Source of the DNA: Lachnospiraceae bacterium UBA7076
GTDB lineage: Bacteria > Bacillota > Clostridia > Lachnospirales > Lachnospiraceae
NCBI GenBank assembly: GCA_002493625.1
Contig: DKZK01000029.1
Span: 1 to 64,000 of the forward strand
Direction: 5' to 3'
Length of the DNA: 64,000 bases
The notes below the pieces were generated by a model. The model had not been told where the DNA came from. It ran no database searches and saw only the letters and a list, made by a program, of their open reading frames with translations. A program made the translations under genes and the position numbers. Below, piece after piece: positions 7,585 to 16,726 of the stretch. Position 1 is the first letter of the stretch. Each line of letters begins with the position of its first letter.

Positions 7585-8493
7585 TTATTCCATTTTTCGG
7601 GCAACGACCACAAATCTTCCGTTTTCCGTATGATACGCGCAGGTGGAAAGCGTTATCAGACTGTCCCCGTATTTTGCAGAAGCCTCGATATTGTATGGCG
7701 TAAGACTTTTGCTGTTTGAAATATAATTTTCAAACTCCACGCTGTCTCTGGCGTCAAAAAATTCATAATATTTAAAGCCCGTGTAATCCTCATCATATAT
7801 CTGGGTCCTATAAGCGGCTATTACCTCATATTTGCCTGAGCCATATATGGTGTCAAAGGTTATAAATTTGTGTTTTTCATAGTAATCCTCCTCATCATAT
7901 TCCTCAAGCTCATGGAACATTTTTCCGGTATTCATATGATGACCGTATATCACAATATTATCGCTGGGCTTTTCCACATTGCAGGAGGTGTCAATAAACA
8001 GCGTTCCAGCATAGCTGTATTCCTTGTCGAAATCCCTTCTTAAATAATATTCCTCGTCATACATCGACTGCATAACCGGATAATCAATAACCGTTCCCTC
8101 GATGGTAAGCCAGCCCATAAAGTCGTTATTTCTCTTATAAAGATTTACAAACTTACTTAATATCATTTTGCCGTCAACCTCCTCAAAGGTGTCCTTTGGG
8201 GCATCGGAGGCGGTGCCAATGGATGGCTGATGCATGCCGTCTGTCTCATCAATAATTACAAGCTCCCTGAGCTCATCCACCTTGTCCTCGCTCTTTTTGC
8301 TCTCCCAGAAATATTTTACAAGATATATAAGACAGCCTGCAAATACGGTGAACAACAGTACAAGCAAAATCCAGTAAAGAGCGCTGTTCTTTTTTCTTTT
8401 ACTGTTTGTCTGCTTTCCTTTTTCGTTGTTTATCTGCTTTCCTGCCATGTCCTGCTTATTTTTTTTGTTATCTTCCTGCTTTCCTTTTTCCAT
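7585..8493 (-). CDS. Class B-type sortase
   Basis: This 302-residue membrane-anchored transpeptidase would attach proteins to the cell wall. A lysine- and asparagine-rich cytoplasmic tail (about 1-38) is followed by one helix (SALYWILLVLLFTVFAGCLIYLV in part) and a sortase domain from about 120. Catalytic His is in VIYGHHMNTG, Cys in ITLSTCAYH and Arg in the C-terminal FVVVARK. I start at the ATG at 8493 with AGGAG six bases upstream; ten further codons upstream are coded by a repeat-type terminator and are not protein. No obvious sorting-signal substrate is coded nearby, so it may be a housekeeping sortase. Confidence 0.92.
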   Translation of the reverse strand: MEKGKQEDNKKNKQDMAGKQINNEKGKQTNSKRKKNSALYWILLVLLFTVFAGCLIYLVKYFWESKKSEDKVDELRELVIIDETDGMHQPSIGTASDAPKDTFEEVDGKMILSKFVNLYKRNNDFMGWLTIEGTVIDYPVMQSMYDEEYYLRRDFDKEYSYAGTLFIDTSCNVEKPSDNIVIYGHHMNTGKMFHELEEYDEEDYYEKHKFITFDTIYGSGKYEVIAAYRTQIYDEDYTGFKYYEFFDARDSVEFENYISNSKSLTPYNIEASAKYGDSLITLSTCAYHTENGRFVVVARKME

Positions 8494-8506
8494 AAAATCT
8501 CCTGCT

Positions 8507-8560
8507 AAAAGGGACTGTCGCAATAAGAGTATTTAAATTCTTAATGCGACAGCCCCTTCT
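8507..8560. terminator. CTGTCGCAATAAG-type hairpin terminator
   Basis: AAAAGGGACTGTCGCAATAAG pairs with CTTAATGCGACAGCCCCTT around an AT-rich loop. A-rich sequence before and T-rich after make it bidirectional. It is a short member of the same sequence family as the repeats at 5671, 42905 and 61138, and it ends the NUDIX gene. Confidence 0.8.
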
Positions 8561-8562
8561 CT

Positions 8563-9015
8563 TTAAAAATATTTTTTACTACCCCATAAATTGTTTTGCT
8601 TCAGAGTAGTGTACTCTGCATACGCCTGCTCAAGAATCTGTTTCTCATTTGGAAACTTAAGCAGATGATATGCCTCATGATATTTGTAGTAACCTGAGTC
8701 AAGAAAATATTCTTCTTTTTGAGGCTTACTATAGTAGCTGTCAGCCATCATCAAATACCAGTGAACATCCTTGTTCACTACATCATATGAAGTATTAAAT
8801 GAATAATTGCTCTTTCCTATATACTTGATAATCTGAGCAACAACTCCCGTCTCCTCACGAACTTCCCGGAGCGCAGTCTCATTATGCTGCTCGTCCTTTT
8901 CTACAGTGCCCTTCGGTAATACCCATCCTTCATACTTGTTTTTGTAATTCTTATAAAGTAACAATACCTTTCCTCGAAAGATTACCACACCACCACAGCT
9001 TGTTGCTTCTATCAT
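8563..9015 (-). CDS. NUDIX hydrolase
   Basis: This 150-residue protein hydrolyses a nucleoside diphosphate linked to another moiety. The NUDIX box is seen as GTVEKDEQHNETALREVREETGV in which the REVREETG core is intact. The domain fills almost the whole protein, with FRGKVLLLYKNYKNKYEGW preceding the box. The ATG at 9015 has AGGAGG seven bases upstream; an earlier in-frame start would add 13 residues without a ribosome site. The substrate cannot be read from the sequence. It stands alone between the sortase and the penicillin-binding protein genes. Confidence 0.9.
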   Translation of the reverse strand: MIEATSCGGVVIFRGKVLLLYKNYKNKYEGWVLPKGTVEKDEQHNETALREVREETGVVAQIIKYIGKSNYSFNTSYDVVNKDVHWYLMMADSYYSKPQKEEYFLDSGYYKYHEAYHLLKFPNEKQILEQAYAEYTTLKQNNLWGSKKYF

Positions 9016-9159
9016 TGCAATTCCTCCTGCAACCAAACAAAATGCGTTCTGCACTCTGTTCCGCCTATTAGTGTGTCTAAATTAGTCTTATTATAGCAAA
9101 AAGGCATCTATATATCAAGAATGAGTTTGCCTCATATTACTGATAAAGTTTACCTCATA

Positions 9160-10659
9160 TTACTGATAGTATGCATCAAAAATCTGCCTTGCAACCCATG
9201 CGCCGGATACTCCGTAAATCTGATAATCCTCAACAATTACGCACACGACAATATCAGGGTTGTCAGGATTGGAAAATCCGATGAACCATGAGTTGCAGTT
9301 GCCCTCGTCATCATATTCCGCAGTACCGGTTTTTCCTGCAACATCATAGCTGAGCCCTGAAAAATATCTTGCGCCGGAGCCATAATCACACACGGCTTTC
9401 ATATTGTCAATGAGGATATCCGCCTCCTCGCTTGTCATAATGCTACCGTATGATTTACTGGAAAATTTTTTAATTGTTGCGCCGTCATCATTTTCTACTG
9501 CCTGTATCAGGTACGGCTTCATGAGAACACCGCCGTTTGCAATTGCAGCCGCAAGCATGGCATTATGAAGGGGCGTTATTTTTGTGTCACCCTGACCGAT
9601 TGCAGTCTGTGGCATCTGGTCAGCAGGACTTGATGCCTTTATGACAAAGGAGGACTTTGCATACTCGCCGTCAAATGGCAGCTCACTGTTAAACAAAAGC
9701 TCCTCGGCTGTTTCCCTGAATTTACCAAAATCAAGGGTGCTTCCTATATTTGCAAATGACGTGTTGCAGGAATTGGCAAGGGAGTCCTTAAGGGTCTGTT
9801 CTCCGTGCACACTTCCTCCTATACAGGAAATATTTACGCCTGTATATATATCGCTTCCGTGACAGTCGTAGGCATAATCCAGATAGCTGTCGGGATTTTC
9901 CCTTATATATTCGAGCAGGGTCACGACCTTAAAGGTTGAACCGGGAGCATACTGTCCCTGGGTTGCGCGGTTTAAAAGTATCGTGCTTTCCGCACCCTCC
10001 TCTGTCTTTAAATATTCCCACACACCGTCAATATTATTAGGGTCAAAATCAGGCTTTGACACCATTGCAAGTATTCTTCCCGAATCAGGCTCTATGACAA
10101 CAACCGCTCCGTTGCAGCTTCCAAGCGCATTGTAGGCCGTGCTCTGAAGCTTATAATCCACCGTTGTAATAAGATTATCTCCCCTGTTTTTTTCCTCCTT
10201 AAGCTGACGGTAAATACGCTCAAATATATTTATGTGCGAGCGCAGCATATAGAAGTTGCCCTGTAATTCAAGTCCTGATTTTCCGTAGCTGTCATAGCCC
10301 GCAAGATGTGCAAACATATTTGAATACGGATAGCTTCTTGTAGTGTTTCCCTCCTCGTCCGTGGTGCTTGTGGCTATAACGACGCCGTCGCTTGTTATGA
10401 TATCCCCACGCTCCACAACATCGGCAAAGGAATCCTGTCTTATATTTCTTGAATTGGCAATTATGCTCTCCGCCTTAAACTGCATGAAATATATAATGTA
10501 TCCAAACAAAAGCAGATAAATAAAAATCATCATATAGGTTATGACAAGTATAGGACGGTTTTTTATTTTATTGTTTTTTGCCCTCTCCTTTTCCTTATTG
10601 AGGAATTCTTCTTCGGGGCTCAGCGGCATTTGCCCTGATTCTTGCTTTTTCTTTTTCAT
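9160..10659 (-). CDS. Class B penicillin-binding protein (PbpA/FtsI-like transpeptidase)
   Basis: This 499-residue enzyme cross-links peptidoglycan outside the membrane. A cytoplasmic tail is followed by a helix at about residues 36-58, a short dimerisation region and a transpeptidase domain from about 160. The active-site motifs are PGSTFK (nucleophile Ser), SCN in ANSCNTSF and GKTGTAEY. It is shorter than most FtsI proteins and resembles the PbpA group that pairs with a SEDS glycosyltransferase. The SEDS gene is directly upstream and overlaps by 65 bases, so the two proteins are probably made and work together in elongation, division or spore wall synthesis. Confidence 0.93.
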   Translation of the reverse strand: MKKKKQESGQMPLSPEEEFLNKEKERAKNNKIKNRPILVITYMMIFIYLLLFGYIIYFMQFKAESIIANSRNIRQDSFADVVERGDIITSDGVVIATSTTDEEGNTTRSYPYSNMFAHLAGYDSYGKSGLELQGNFYMLRSHINIFERIYRQLKEEKNRGDNLITTVDYKLQSTAYNALGSCNGAVVVIEPDSGRILAMVSKPDFDPNNIDGVWEYLKTEEGAESTILLNRATQGQYAPGSTFKVVTLLEYIRENPDSYLDYAYDCHGSDIYTGVNISCIGGSVHGEQTLKDSLANSCNTSFANIGSTLDFGKFRETAEELLFNSELPFDGEYAKSSFVIKASSPADQMPQTAIGQGDTKITPLHNAMLAAAIANGGVLMKPYLIQAVENDDGATIKKFSSKSYGSIMTSEEADILIDNMKAVCDYGSGARYFSGLSYDVAGKTGTAEYDDEGNCNSWFIGFSNPDNPDIVVCVIVEDYQIYGVSGAWVARQIFDAYYQ

Positions 10660-11989
10660 ATTTTACTGCCTCTTTATTATTTATTATGCATATTCCCTGA
10701 ACAATAGTGAATATAACAAGCGTGCTTATAACCGAGCTTACACCGTAGCTTATAAGTGGAAGCGTAACTCCTGTTGAGGGAATAAATTTTGTCACGCCGC
10801 CCAGATTTAAAAGCGACTGTACGATATATATTGTTGCAAAACCAAATGCCGCATATTTATAAAACGGTCTTCTGCATTTCATTGCAACATTTACAAAGGA
10901 TAAGAAAATGCTGATAATAACAAGTATAAGGCAAAGTCCGAATATAACGCCCATCTCCTCGCATATTGCTGAAAAGATGAAATCACTTTCACTTACGGGA
11001 ATTGTGCCTGCTTTTCCAAGGGTAAGACCTGAGCCTGTATAGCCCCCCGTCCCTATGGCGAAAAGCGACTGGGATACCTGATAGCCTCCCGTGTCAATAT
11101 GCGCAAACGGATCACGCCATGCCTCCACCCTGACCATAACGTGGGCAAACAGACTGTCCTTAAAAAGCGCATATGCGGCAAGAACCGCGCCTACCCCCAG
11201 TGAAACTCCTCCAACAAGGAATATTGGTCTTGAGGTTGCAAGATATACAAGAAATACATAGGTTATATAAAATATAACTGCCGCACCCAAATCCTTTTCA
11301 AGAACAAGCACGCCCATAAACCCGGCGGATATCAGCGCATTAACAAACAAATCCTTAAAGGTATTTGCCTTTACAAGCATACAGGCAACAAAAAAAACAA
11401 ACAAAATTTTTACAAACTCCATCGGCTGCAACGACAGCTTTCCTATGTGAATCCAGTTTCTTGAGCCGTAGTTGGAAAAGCCAAGCCCCGGCACAAAAAC
11501 CGTAAGCAGAAACAAAATTCCCACAACTCCGTACAAGGTTCCCATATCCTTAAGCTTTTTCCATTTTACTATTATAATAGGAATAAATGATGTTATAAAA
11601 AGTCCTACAGTGGCAAAAATAAACTGCTTTACTGCAAGTGAAAAATTAAGGCGCGTCAGAATGATATATCCCACCAGAAGCAGAAAAGCCATATTATTTG
11701 TCAGAAGCCTTGAGGAATCCTTATAAATGGAATGGAAAATAACCATATAAAATATGGCGACAAATATCTGAATACCGTAAAATACAAGTATCTTTACCTG
11801 CTGCAGCCTTAAATATAAAATTAAAAAGCAGAAAAAATGTATAAGAAAAACATAAACAATCTGCTTATTTAAAGCCGAATTGTTTTCCTCCTCATCCTTT
11901 GAGGACATTATGGAAAAGCATTTAACCGTATAAAGTATCATAAATAAAAGGCACAGATATTTTGATACCTCACATATTAAATTAATCAT
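10595..11989 (-). CDS. SEDS family peptidoglycan polymerase (FtsW/RodA/SpoVE)
   Basis: This 464-residue polytopic membrane protein polymerises lipid II into glycan strands. About eleven to twelve helices are visible, and conserved SEDS segments include VFVPGLGFSNYGSRNWI, LQPMEFVKILFVFFVA, GALVLEKDLGAAVI-like and GITLPLISYG-like (here VTLPLISYGVSS). Compared with RodA it has extra N-terminal helices (about 90 residues). Its 3' end overlaps the class B PBP gene. Which cell-cycle stage it serves cannot be decided from sequence alone, so no symbol is given. Confidence 0.92.
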   Translation of the reverse strand: MINLICEVSKYLCLLFMILYTVKCFSIMSSKDEEENNSALNKQIVYVFLIHFFCFLILYLRLQQVKILVFYGIQIFVAIFYMVIFHSIYKDSSRLLTNNMAFLLLVGYIILTRLNFSLAVKQFIFATVGLFITSFIPIIIVKWKKLKDMGTLYGVVGILFLLTVFVPGLGFSNYGSRNWIHIGKLSLQPMEFVKILFVFFVACMLVKANTFKDLFVNALISAGFMGVLVLEKDLGAAVIFYITYVFLVYLATSRPIFLVGGVSLGVGAVLAAYALFKDSLFAHVMVRVEAWRDPFAHIDTGGYQVSQSLFAIGTGGYTGSGLTLGKAGTIPVSESDFIFSAICEEMGVIFGLCLILVIISIFLSFVNVAMKCRRPFYKYAAFGFATIYIVQSLLNLGGVTKFIPSTGVTLPLISYGVSSVISTLVIFTIVQGICIINNKEAVKYEKEKARIRANAAEPRRRIPQ

Positions 11990-11991
11990 GT

Positions 11992-14484
11992 TTATTCTAC
12001 TCCTCTGTTTAAATGACCCATTGTAATTGGAAAATCTAATTTTTTATTGCTTTTACCGCTTTTTGCAAAGTCTGCCGCATAATCAAGCACCTGCTTTACC
12101 CTTTTTTCATCATCAATTGTAAAATCAAGCCTGATTCGGCTTACCTTAAGCCTTTTCAGTGTATTTATATCAAACCTGCCAAACAGATTAAGGGCGTCCC
12201 TGTTGTATATCCTGTTTATGCAGCTTATGCAGTCATTGTAACAAAAAAATGTATTGCCCTGCTCGTCTGTAATTTTTGTAATTTCTGCCTTATGGTCGCA
12301 TTTACCCGTTGTTTTCTTTATGCACTGACTGCTCAGCATAACTCTCGTATGCCCATACATAATAATACCGTAATTATGCACAGCCGCACCTTCAGCAAAA
12401 ACCGCAAGCTCATTTTTATTAAGCTCCGTAGGAAGCTCAAAGCTAAGCCTGTCATACAGCGACATAAGAAAATCCTGTGACAGATTGTTATATGCATAAA
12501 CCGACGGCGCAAGCACCAGCTCAAGCTCACAAAAAAGCTCCTTGTCAAGCGTAAGCAGAGCAGCCAGTCCATCTATATTTTTTATATATATACCACTTAT
12601 ATCGGAATTTGGCAAATATTTGGTAATTTTAAAGTTATTTTCCACCACGTCAGGCAGACATAAATATATTTTTTTATCCCCAAAGCTGCCGCTGCTTATA
12701 AGAGTTTTCACCATATTATCCTCAAATAAACAGATATCCATATATACAACCTTTACAAAATCATATTTTATTGCGGCAGCAAGCTGTTCATATGTGAGCA
12801 CGCTTACATGGAGATTGTGGTATACACACGGCTGTTCGTCACGAAGGTATGCCGCATTACGGTTTATCCCACTTCTATCAATAAATTCCTCCCTGATATT
12901 TTGTGGGCGGACATTATCCATTTTAATATTGGGATTTGCAATATTTTCATTTACAATATCTTCATTTACAATATTTATGCTTTCAATTTTTTCCCTGTAA
13001 AAGGATGTAATTATATCTGTCTCCAGCTTAGAAATTGCCTCTCTCCGTAGCTGCTTTAACACTCCGTGGGGAACAAATGCATTGTCATCCACATTAATAT
13101 CTATATGTTCAAAGTAATAATCCGTGTTTCCGGTTTGGGAAAGCTTTTCCCTTATAACGGCAGTGTCAGCCCCATGCTTCACGGATTCCTCCACAATTTC
13201 CCCTGCTTCATTTCCTGAAAACTCCGTCCCGTTTATACTGCATGTTACCGTAAAAGATATTTTTCTGCCGATTTTTGCCTCAAGGCATCCCTTTAAAGGC
13301 ATTTTACCTTTTGCTGCATTGCATATTTCTTCCTCAAAATATCTTGATTTTGTGCGGTAAATCATCTGTCCCTTTACAATATCCGCTGTTCTCGGTGCAT
13401 TTAAGGTAACCGTCTCGCCTGCCATGCCGCTTATGCCTGATGTGAGATTTATAAACGTGCCGTCCTTAAGGCGTACCTCAAGCACATCTCTCTCATACAG
13501 TTTTTCCGAAAGCCTTATATTCGCTGTTCCTGCCCCTGCCGCAACAAGACTGCCCACAGCCACGCCCTGATGGTTTGCTCTTTCCTTGGAAATCATATCC
13601 GCGGAATTGTGCATAAAGAAATATCCGCCGCAAAATCCGCCTCTGTTATATATATTTGCAAGCTTAAATTTCAGGTTCTTTGCCTTTTCTGCTTGAAACT
13701 CACCGTTTATATAGTCCTCAGCCAATTCCCTGTATGCGCTTACTGCGGAGGCAACGTAATATTCATTTTTCATTCTGCCCTCTATTTTAAAGGAATCAAT
13801 TCCCGCATCCATAAGCGCAGGTATATTTTCTAATGTACACATGTCCTTCATGGATAAGAGATATTCTCCGTTATACCTTTTTCTGCAAGGCTGCGCGCAC
13901 CTTCCCCTGTTTCCGCTCCTCGTGCCTGCAAATGAACTCATAAGGCACTGTCCGCTATAGGAATAGCACATTGCTCCATGTACAAAGGCTTCTATTTCAA
14001 TGTCAGTCTCAGATTTTATTTCCTTTATCCGTTCAAGGGACAACTCCCTTGCTGCAACAATTCGCGACGCTCCCTGCCGTTTCATAAGCGAAGCGCCGTA
14101 AACGGAGGTTATATTCATTTGCGTGCTGCAATGAATTTTTATGTGGGGAAAATACCTCCTAATAAACATAAATACGCCAAAGTCCTGCACAATTACGGCA
14201 TCCAGCCCATGCTTATAAAAGGGAAGAAGGTAATCGTAAAGCATATTTATTTCATTGTCCTTAAAAAGCGTATTTACGGTAAGATAAAGTCTGCACCCAT
14301 GAAGATGTGCAAATTCTATTGCCCTGAGTATAGAATCATTATCGAAGTTTTCTGCATATGCCCTTGCACCAAATTTATGGCCGCCTACATAACAGGCAGA
14401 TGCTCCTGCATGTACGGCAGCCTCAAGTATCTCATATGACCCGCATGGCGCAAGTATTTCAGGAAATTGCAGTTTATTAATCAT
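11992..14484 (-). CDS. U32 family peptidase-like protein (RNA hydroxylation type)
   Basis: This 830-residue protein belongs to the U32 family. It opens with LAPCGSYEILEAAVHAGASA, a TIM-barrel-like start, and carries the family signature EAFVHGAMCYSYSGQC followed by a cysteine-rich part (GNRGRCAQPCRK) and DSFKIEGRMK. Family members once called collagenases include RlhA and TrhP, which with prephenate-derived chemistry hydroxylate 23S rRNA or tRNA; the long C-terminal extension here (about 400 residues) is like RlhA. I start at the ATG at 14484, five bases after AAGGA and overlapping the zapA stop; a TTG seven codons upstream is less likely. Confidence 0.88.
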   Translation of the reverse strand: MINKLQFPEILAPCGSYEILEAAVHAGASACYVGGHKFGARAYAENFDNDSILRAIEFAHLHGCRLYLTVNTLFKDNEINMLYDYLLPFYKHGLDAVIVQDFGVFMFIRRYFPHIKIHCSTQMNITSVYGASLMKRQGASRIVAARELSLERIKEIKSETDIEIEAFVHGAMCYSYSGQCLMSSFAGTRSGNRGRCAQPCRKRYNGEYLLSMKDMCTLENIPALMDAGIDSFKIEGRMKNEYYVASAVSAYRELAEDYINGEFQAEKAKNLKFKLANIYNRGGFCGGYFFMHNSADMISKERANHQGVAVGSLVAAGAGTANIRLSEKLYERDVLEVRLKDGTFINLTSGISGMAGETVTLNAPRTADIVKGQMIYRTKSRYFEEEICNAAKGKMPLKGCLEAKIGRKISFTVTCSINGTEFSGNEAGEIVEESVKHGADTAVIREKLSQTGNTDYYFEHIDINVDDNAFVPHGVLKQLRREAISKLETDIITSFYREKIESINIVNEDIVNENIANPNIKMDNVRPQNIREEFIDRSGINRNAAYLRDEQPCVYHNLHVSVLTYEQLAAAIKYDFVKVVYMDICLFEDNMVKTLISSGSFGDKKIYLCLPDVVENNFKITKYLPNSDISGIYIKNIDGLAALLTLDKELFCELELVLAPSVYAYNNLSQDFLMSLYDRLSFELPTELNKNELAVFAEGAAVHNYGIIMYGHTRVMLSSQCIKKTTGKCDHKAEITKITDEQGNTFFCYNDCISCINRIYNRDALNLFGRFDINTLKRLKVSRIRLDFTIDDEKRVKQVLDYAADFAKSGKSNKKLDFPITMGHLNRGVE

Positions 14485-14881
14485 TTCTTCCTTTTTCGGC
14501 TTCAAGCTGTATTATTTTGCGTTGCAGGGCATTTATCTGCTCCTTGTATTCCTCAATCATTTTAAGCGCAGACTCATGCTTAATCTGAGCCTCAATAACC
14601 TCATGCCGGAGGTCATAAAGCTGCTGCTCCTTGTTGCCATCCTCAGAAACCATACTGTCAGCCTTATTCTTAGCCTTGAAATAATCGTCGGCAATATTAA
14701 GCGCAAGCAGAACACCCTGATATTCCGTATTCATTCTTCTATACTGGTCGGATGCCTTGCACTCTGAAATTTTGCTGTTTATATATGTCGCAACATTCTG
14801 AAGATAATCCTCTCCCTCGTATCCGCTCAAAGTATAAACCTTATTGTTTATTACTACAGGGATATCAACCTTATTTGCCAT
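14477..14881 (-). CDS. zapA: Cell division protein ZapA
   Basis: This 134-residue protein bundles FtsZ protofilaments at the division ring. The N-terminal globular domain includes VVINNKVYTLSGYEGEDYLQNVATYIN and is followed by LALNIADDYFKAK, both typical of ZapA. The C-terminal half (about 80-134) is a charged heptad coiled coil. It is longer than the usual 85-110 residues because of that coil. It overlaps the U32 gene by eight bases and follows ruvB, so it is part of a minus-strand operon. Confidence 0.9.
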   Translation of the reverse strand: MANKVDIPVVINNKVYTLSGYEGEDYLQNVATYINSKISECKASDQYRRMNTEYQGVLLALNIADDYFKAKNKADSMVSEDGNKEQQLYDLRHEVIEAQIKHESALKMIEEYKEQINALQRKIIQLEAEKGRND

Positions 14882-14902
14882 TTTTATATTCTCCTTCGTT
14901 TC

Positions 14903-15904
14903 TTAATCGTTCATCAGCATTTCCAATCCAAAATGCTTATAACAAAGCTCTGTTACCATTCTACCACGAGGCGTCCTATTAATAAACCCATTTTTTATAA
15001 GATATGGTTCATATACGTCCTCAATCGTGCCGGAATCCTCGCCGATAGCCGCAGCCAGCGTGTCCAGACCCACAGGTCCTCCCGAAAATTTGTGTATCAT
15101 TGTCTCAAGAATGTTTCTGTCGGTATTGTCAAGACCAAAGGAATCCACCTCTAATCTGTCCAATGCGGTTTTGGCTATATTATAATCTATATTTCCGTCA
15201 TGTTCAACCTGCGCAAAATCTCTTACACGTTTCAACAGTCTGTTTGCCAGTCTCGGCGTTCCTCTTGAACGCTTTGCAATCTCAAGGGCGCCCTCATCAT
15301 CTATGGCTACACCCAGAACATTTGCAGACCTGAGTATAATTTCCATAAGCTCCGTCACATTGTAAAATTCAAGACGGTTTACAACGCCGAATCTGTCACG
15401 CAGCGGCGCCGTGAGCATGCCTGCCCTTGTGGTTGCCCCTATCAGAGTAAAATGAGGCAAATCAAGTCTGATTGACCTTGCCGCCGCCCCCTTGCCTATT
15501 ACGATATCAATTGCAAAATCCTCCATGGCAGGATATAGAACTTCCTCAACCTGCCTGTTGAGACGGTGGATTTCATCTATAAAAAGAACGTCATGCTCCG
15601 AGAGATTATTTAAAATCGCCGCAAGCTCCCCCGGCTTCTCTATGGCGGGACCTGAGGTTATTTTAATGTTTACCCCCATTTCATTTGCCACAATGCCCGC
15701 AAGGGTTGTCTTGCCAAGTCCGGGCGGACCATATAGCAAAACATGATCCAATGCTTCCTTCCTTTTCTTTGCAGCCTCTATAAAAACCCTTAAATTATCC
15801 TTTGCTTTTTTTTGTCCTATATAGCTGGTCAATGTCTGAGGTCTTAAGCCCTGTTCAATTTTCTCGTCCTCGGAAATAATCTCCGTGCTTATTATACGTT
15901 CCAT
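14903..15904 (-). CDS. ruvB: Holliday junction branch migration helicase RuvB
   Basis: RuvB is the hexameric AAA+ motor that drives branch migration at Holliday junctions with RuvA. In 333 residues the protein shows LRPQTLTSYIGQ, Walker A GPPGLGKTTLA, Walker B LFIDEIHRL, sensor GATTRAGMLTAPLRDRFG, the GTPRLANRLLKRVRDF arginine region and a winged-helix C-terminus ending RTPRGRMVTELCYKH. Length is normal. RuvA is coded 167 bp upstream, separated by repeat sequence rather than directly joined. Confidence 0.98.
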   Translation of the reverse strand: MERIISTEIISEDEKIEQGLRPQTLTSYIGQKKAKDNLRVFIEAAKKRKEALDHVLLYGPPGLGKTTLAGIVANEMGVNIKITSGPAIEKPGELAAILNNLSEHDVLFIDEIHRLNRQVEEVLYPAMEDFAIDIVIGKGAAARSIRLDLPHFTLIGATTRAGMLTAPLRDRFGVVNRLEFYNVTELMEIILRSANVLGVAIDDEGALEIAKRSRGTPRLANRLLKRVRDFAQVEHDGNIDYNIAKTALDRLEVDSFGLDNTDRNILETMIHKFSGGPVGLDTLAAAIGEDSGTIEDVYEPYLIKNGFINRTPRGRMVTELCYKHFGLEMLMND

Positions 15905-15946
15905 TTTTTAATATACACCCAATATAATATATCATATTTCAAAATA

Positions 15947-16066
15947 ACTCCACCCTTCGTGTGAAGCCGTGTCCTAAGGCATCCAATGTCCCCCACACAT
16001 ATGCCACAGTATTTCATACTGCTGTGTCCTAAGGAATCCACCGCCTACGGCGGTCCCCCTTAGGAC
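15947..16066. repeat. CTAAGG palindromic repeat between ruvB and ruvA
   Basis: The 167-bp gap holds a complete hairpin (16026-16066: GTCCTAAGGAATCC then CCGCC-TACGG-CGG then TCCCCCTTAGGAC) preceded by a half copy (15947-15978, CTTCGTGTGAAGCCGTGTCC then CTAAG). The hairpin has relatives at 26085-26128 and 39802-39841; the half copy matches 54680-54711. Confidence 0.75.
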
Positions 16067-16071
16067 ATAAA

Positions 16072-16668
16072 TTACATCATAAACTTCAGGGCAGCCTTTA
16101 AAAGCTCCTCCACTGACATATTTTCATTATTTTTAACCTTTTTCAGAGCCCTTAACGCCTCAAGGTTTGAATATCCGAGACTTGTAAGAGCAAGAGCCGC
16201 CTCCGCCATATTGTCGTTTCCAATGCTCTCCTCCTGTGCGGAGTTTTCTCCATCAGGAAGAATGTCCTCCAATTTCAGCTTGTCCTTTAAATCTATAACA
16301 ACCCGCTGGGCAGTCTTTGTGCCGATACCGTTCGCCTTTGCAATTGCCTTATAATCCTCCGATAAAACAGCTATCCGAAGTTCATCAATGGAAAGGGTTG
16401 ACAAAATGGCAAGAGCGCCCTTCGGCCCAATTCCGCTTATGGAAATAAGCTGTCTGAATATGGTTTTTTCGTCCTGGGACAAAAAACCGAAAAGACTTAT
16501 ATCATCCTCACGGACATGCATGTGTGTAAATAAAGTGACATTATCTTCTATCCGCAGCTTATTTATTACATTCTGACTTGTCAAAATACCAAAGCCGATG
16601 CCATCTCTCTCAATAATAATTTCCTCATTGCTTAAGTATTTTACTGTGCCTTTAATGTATGAAATCAT
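16072..16668 (-). CDS. ruvA: Holliday junction DNA-binding protein RuvA
   Basis: RuvA is the tetrameric protein that holds Holliday junctions open for RuvB. The 198-residue sequence has the OB-fold N-terminus MISYIKGTVKYLSNEEIIIE, the two helix-hairpin-helix motifs ISGIGPKGALAILS and ANGIGTKTAQRVVIDLKDK, an acidic linker, and a C-terminal RuvB-interaction domain (ALTSLGYSNLEALRALKKV). Length is normal. TAGGAG precedes the ATG. Confidence 0.97.
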   Translation of the reverse strand: MISYIKGTVKYLSNEEIIIERDGIGFGILTSQNVINKLRIEDNVTLFTHMHVREDDISLFGFLSQDEKTIFRQLISISGIGPKGALAILSTLSIDELRIAVLSEDYKAIAKANGIGTKTAQRVVIDLKDKLKLEDILPDGENSAQEESIGNDNMAEAALALTSLGYSNLEALRALKKVKNNENMSVEELLKAALKFMM

Positions 16669-16680
16669 TTTCTACTCCTA

Positions 16681-16715
16681 AAAAGGGGTTGTCGCACTTG
16701 TGCAACAGCCCCTTA
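16681..16715. terminator. Hairpin terminator after divIVA
   Basis: AAAAGGGGTTGTCGCAC and GTGCAACAGCCCCTTA pair with almost no loop. It belongs to the CTGTCGCA terminator family of this window and separates divIVA from ruvA. Confidence 0.85.
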
Positions 16716-16726
16716 TGTAATATATC

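Noticed and set aside
12333..14439. Several plus- and minus-strand frames inside the U32 gene
   Set aside because: All are shadows of one 830-codon gene with family motifs and no own ribosome sites.
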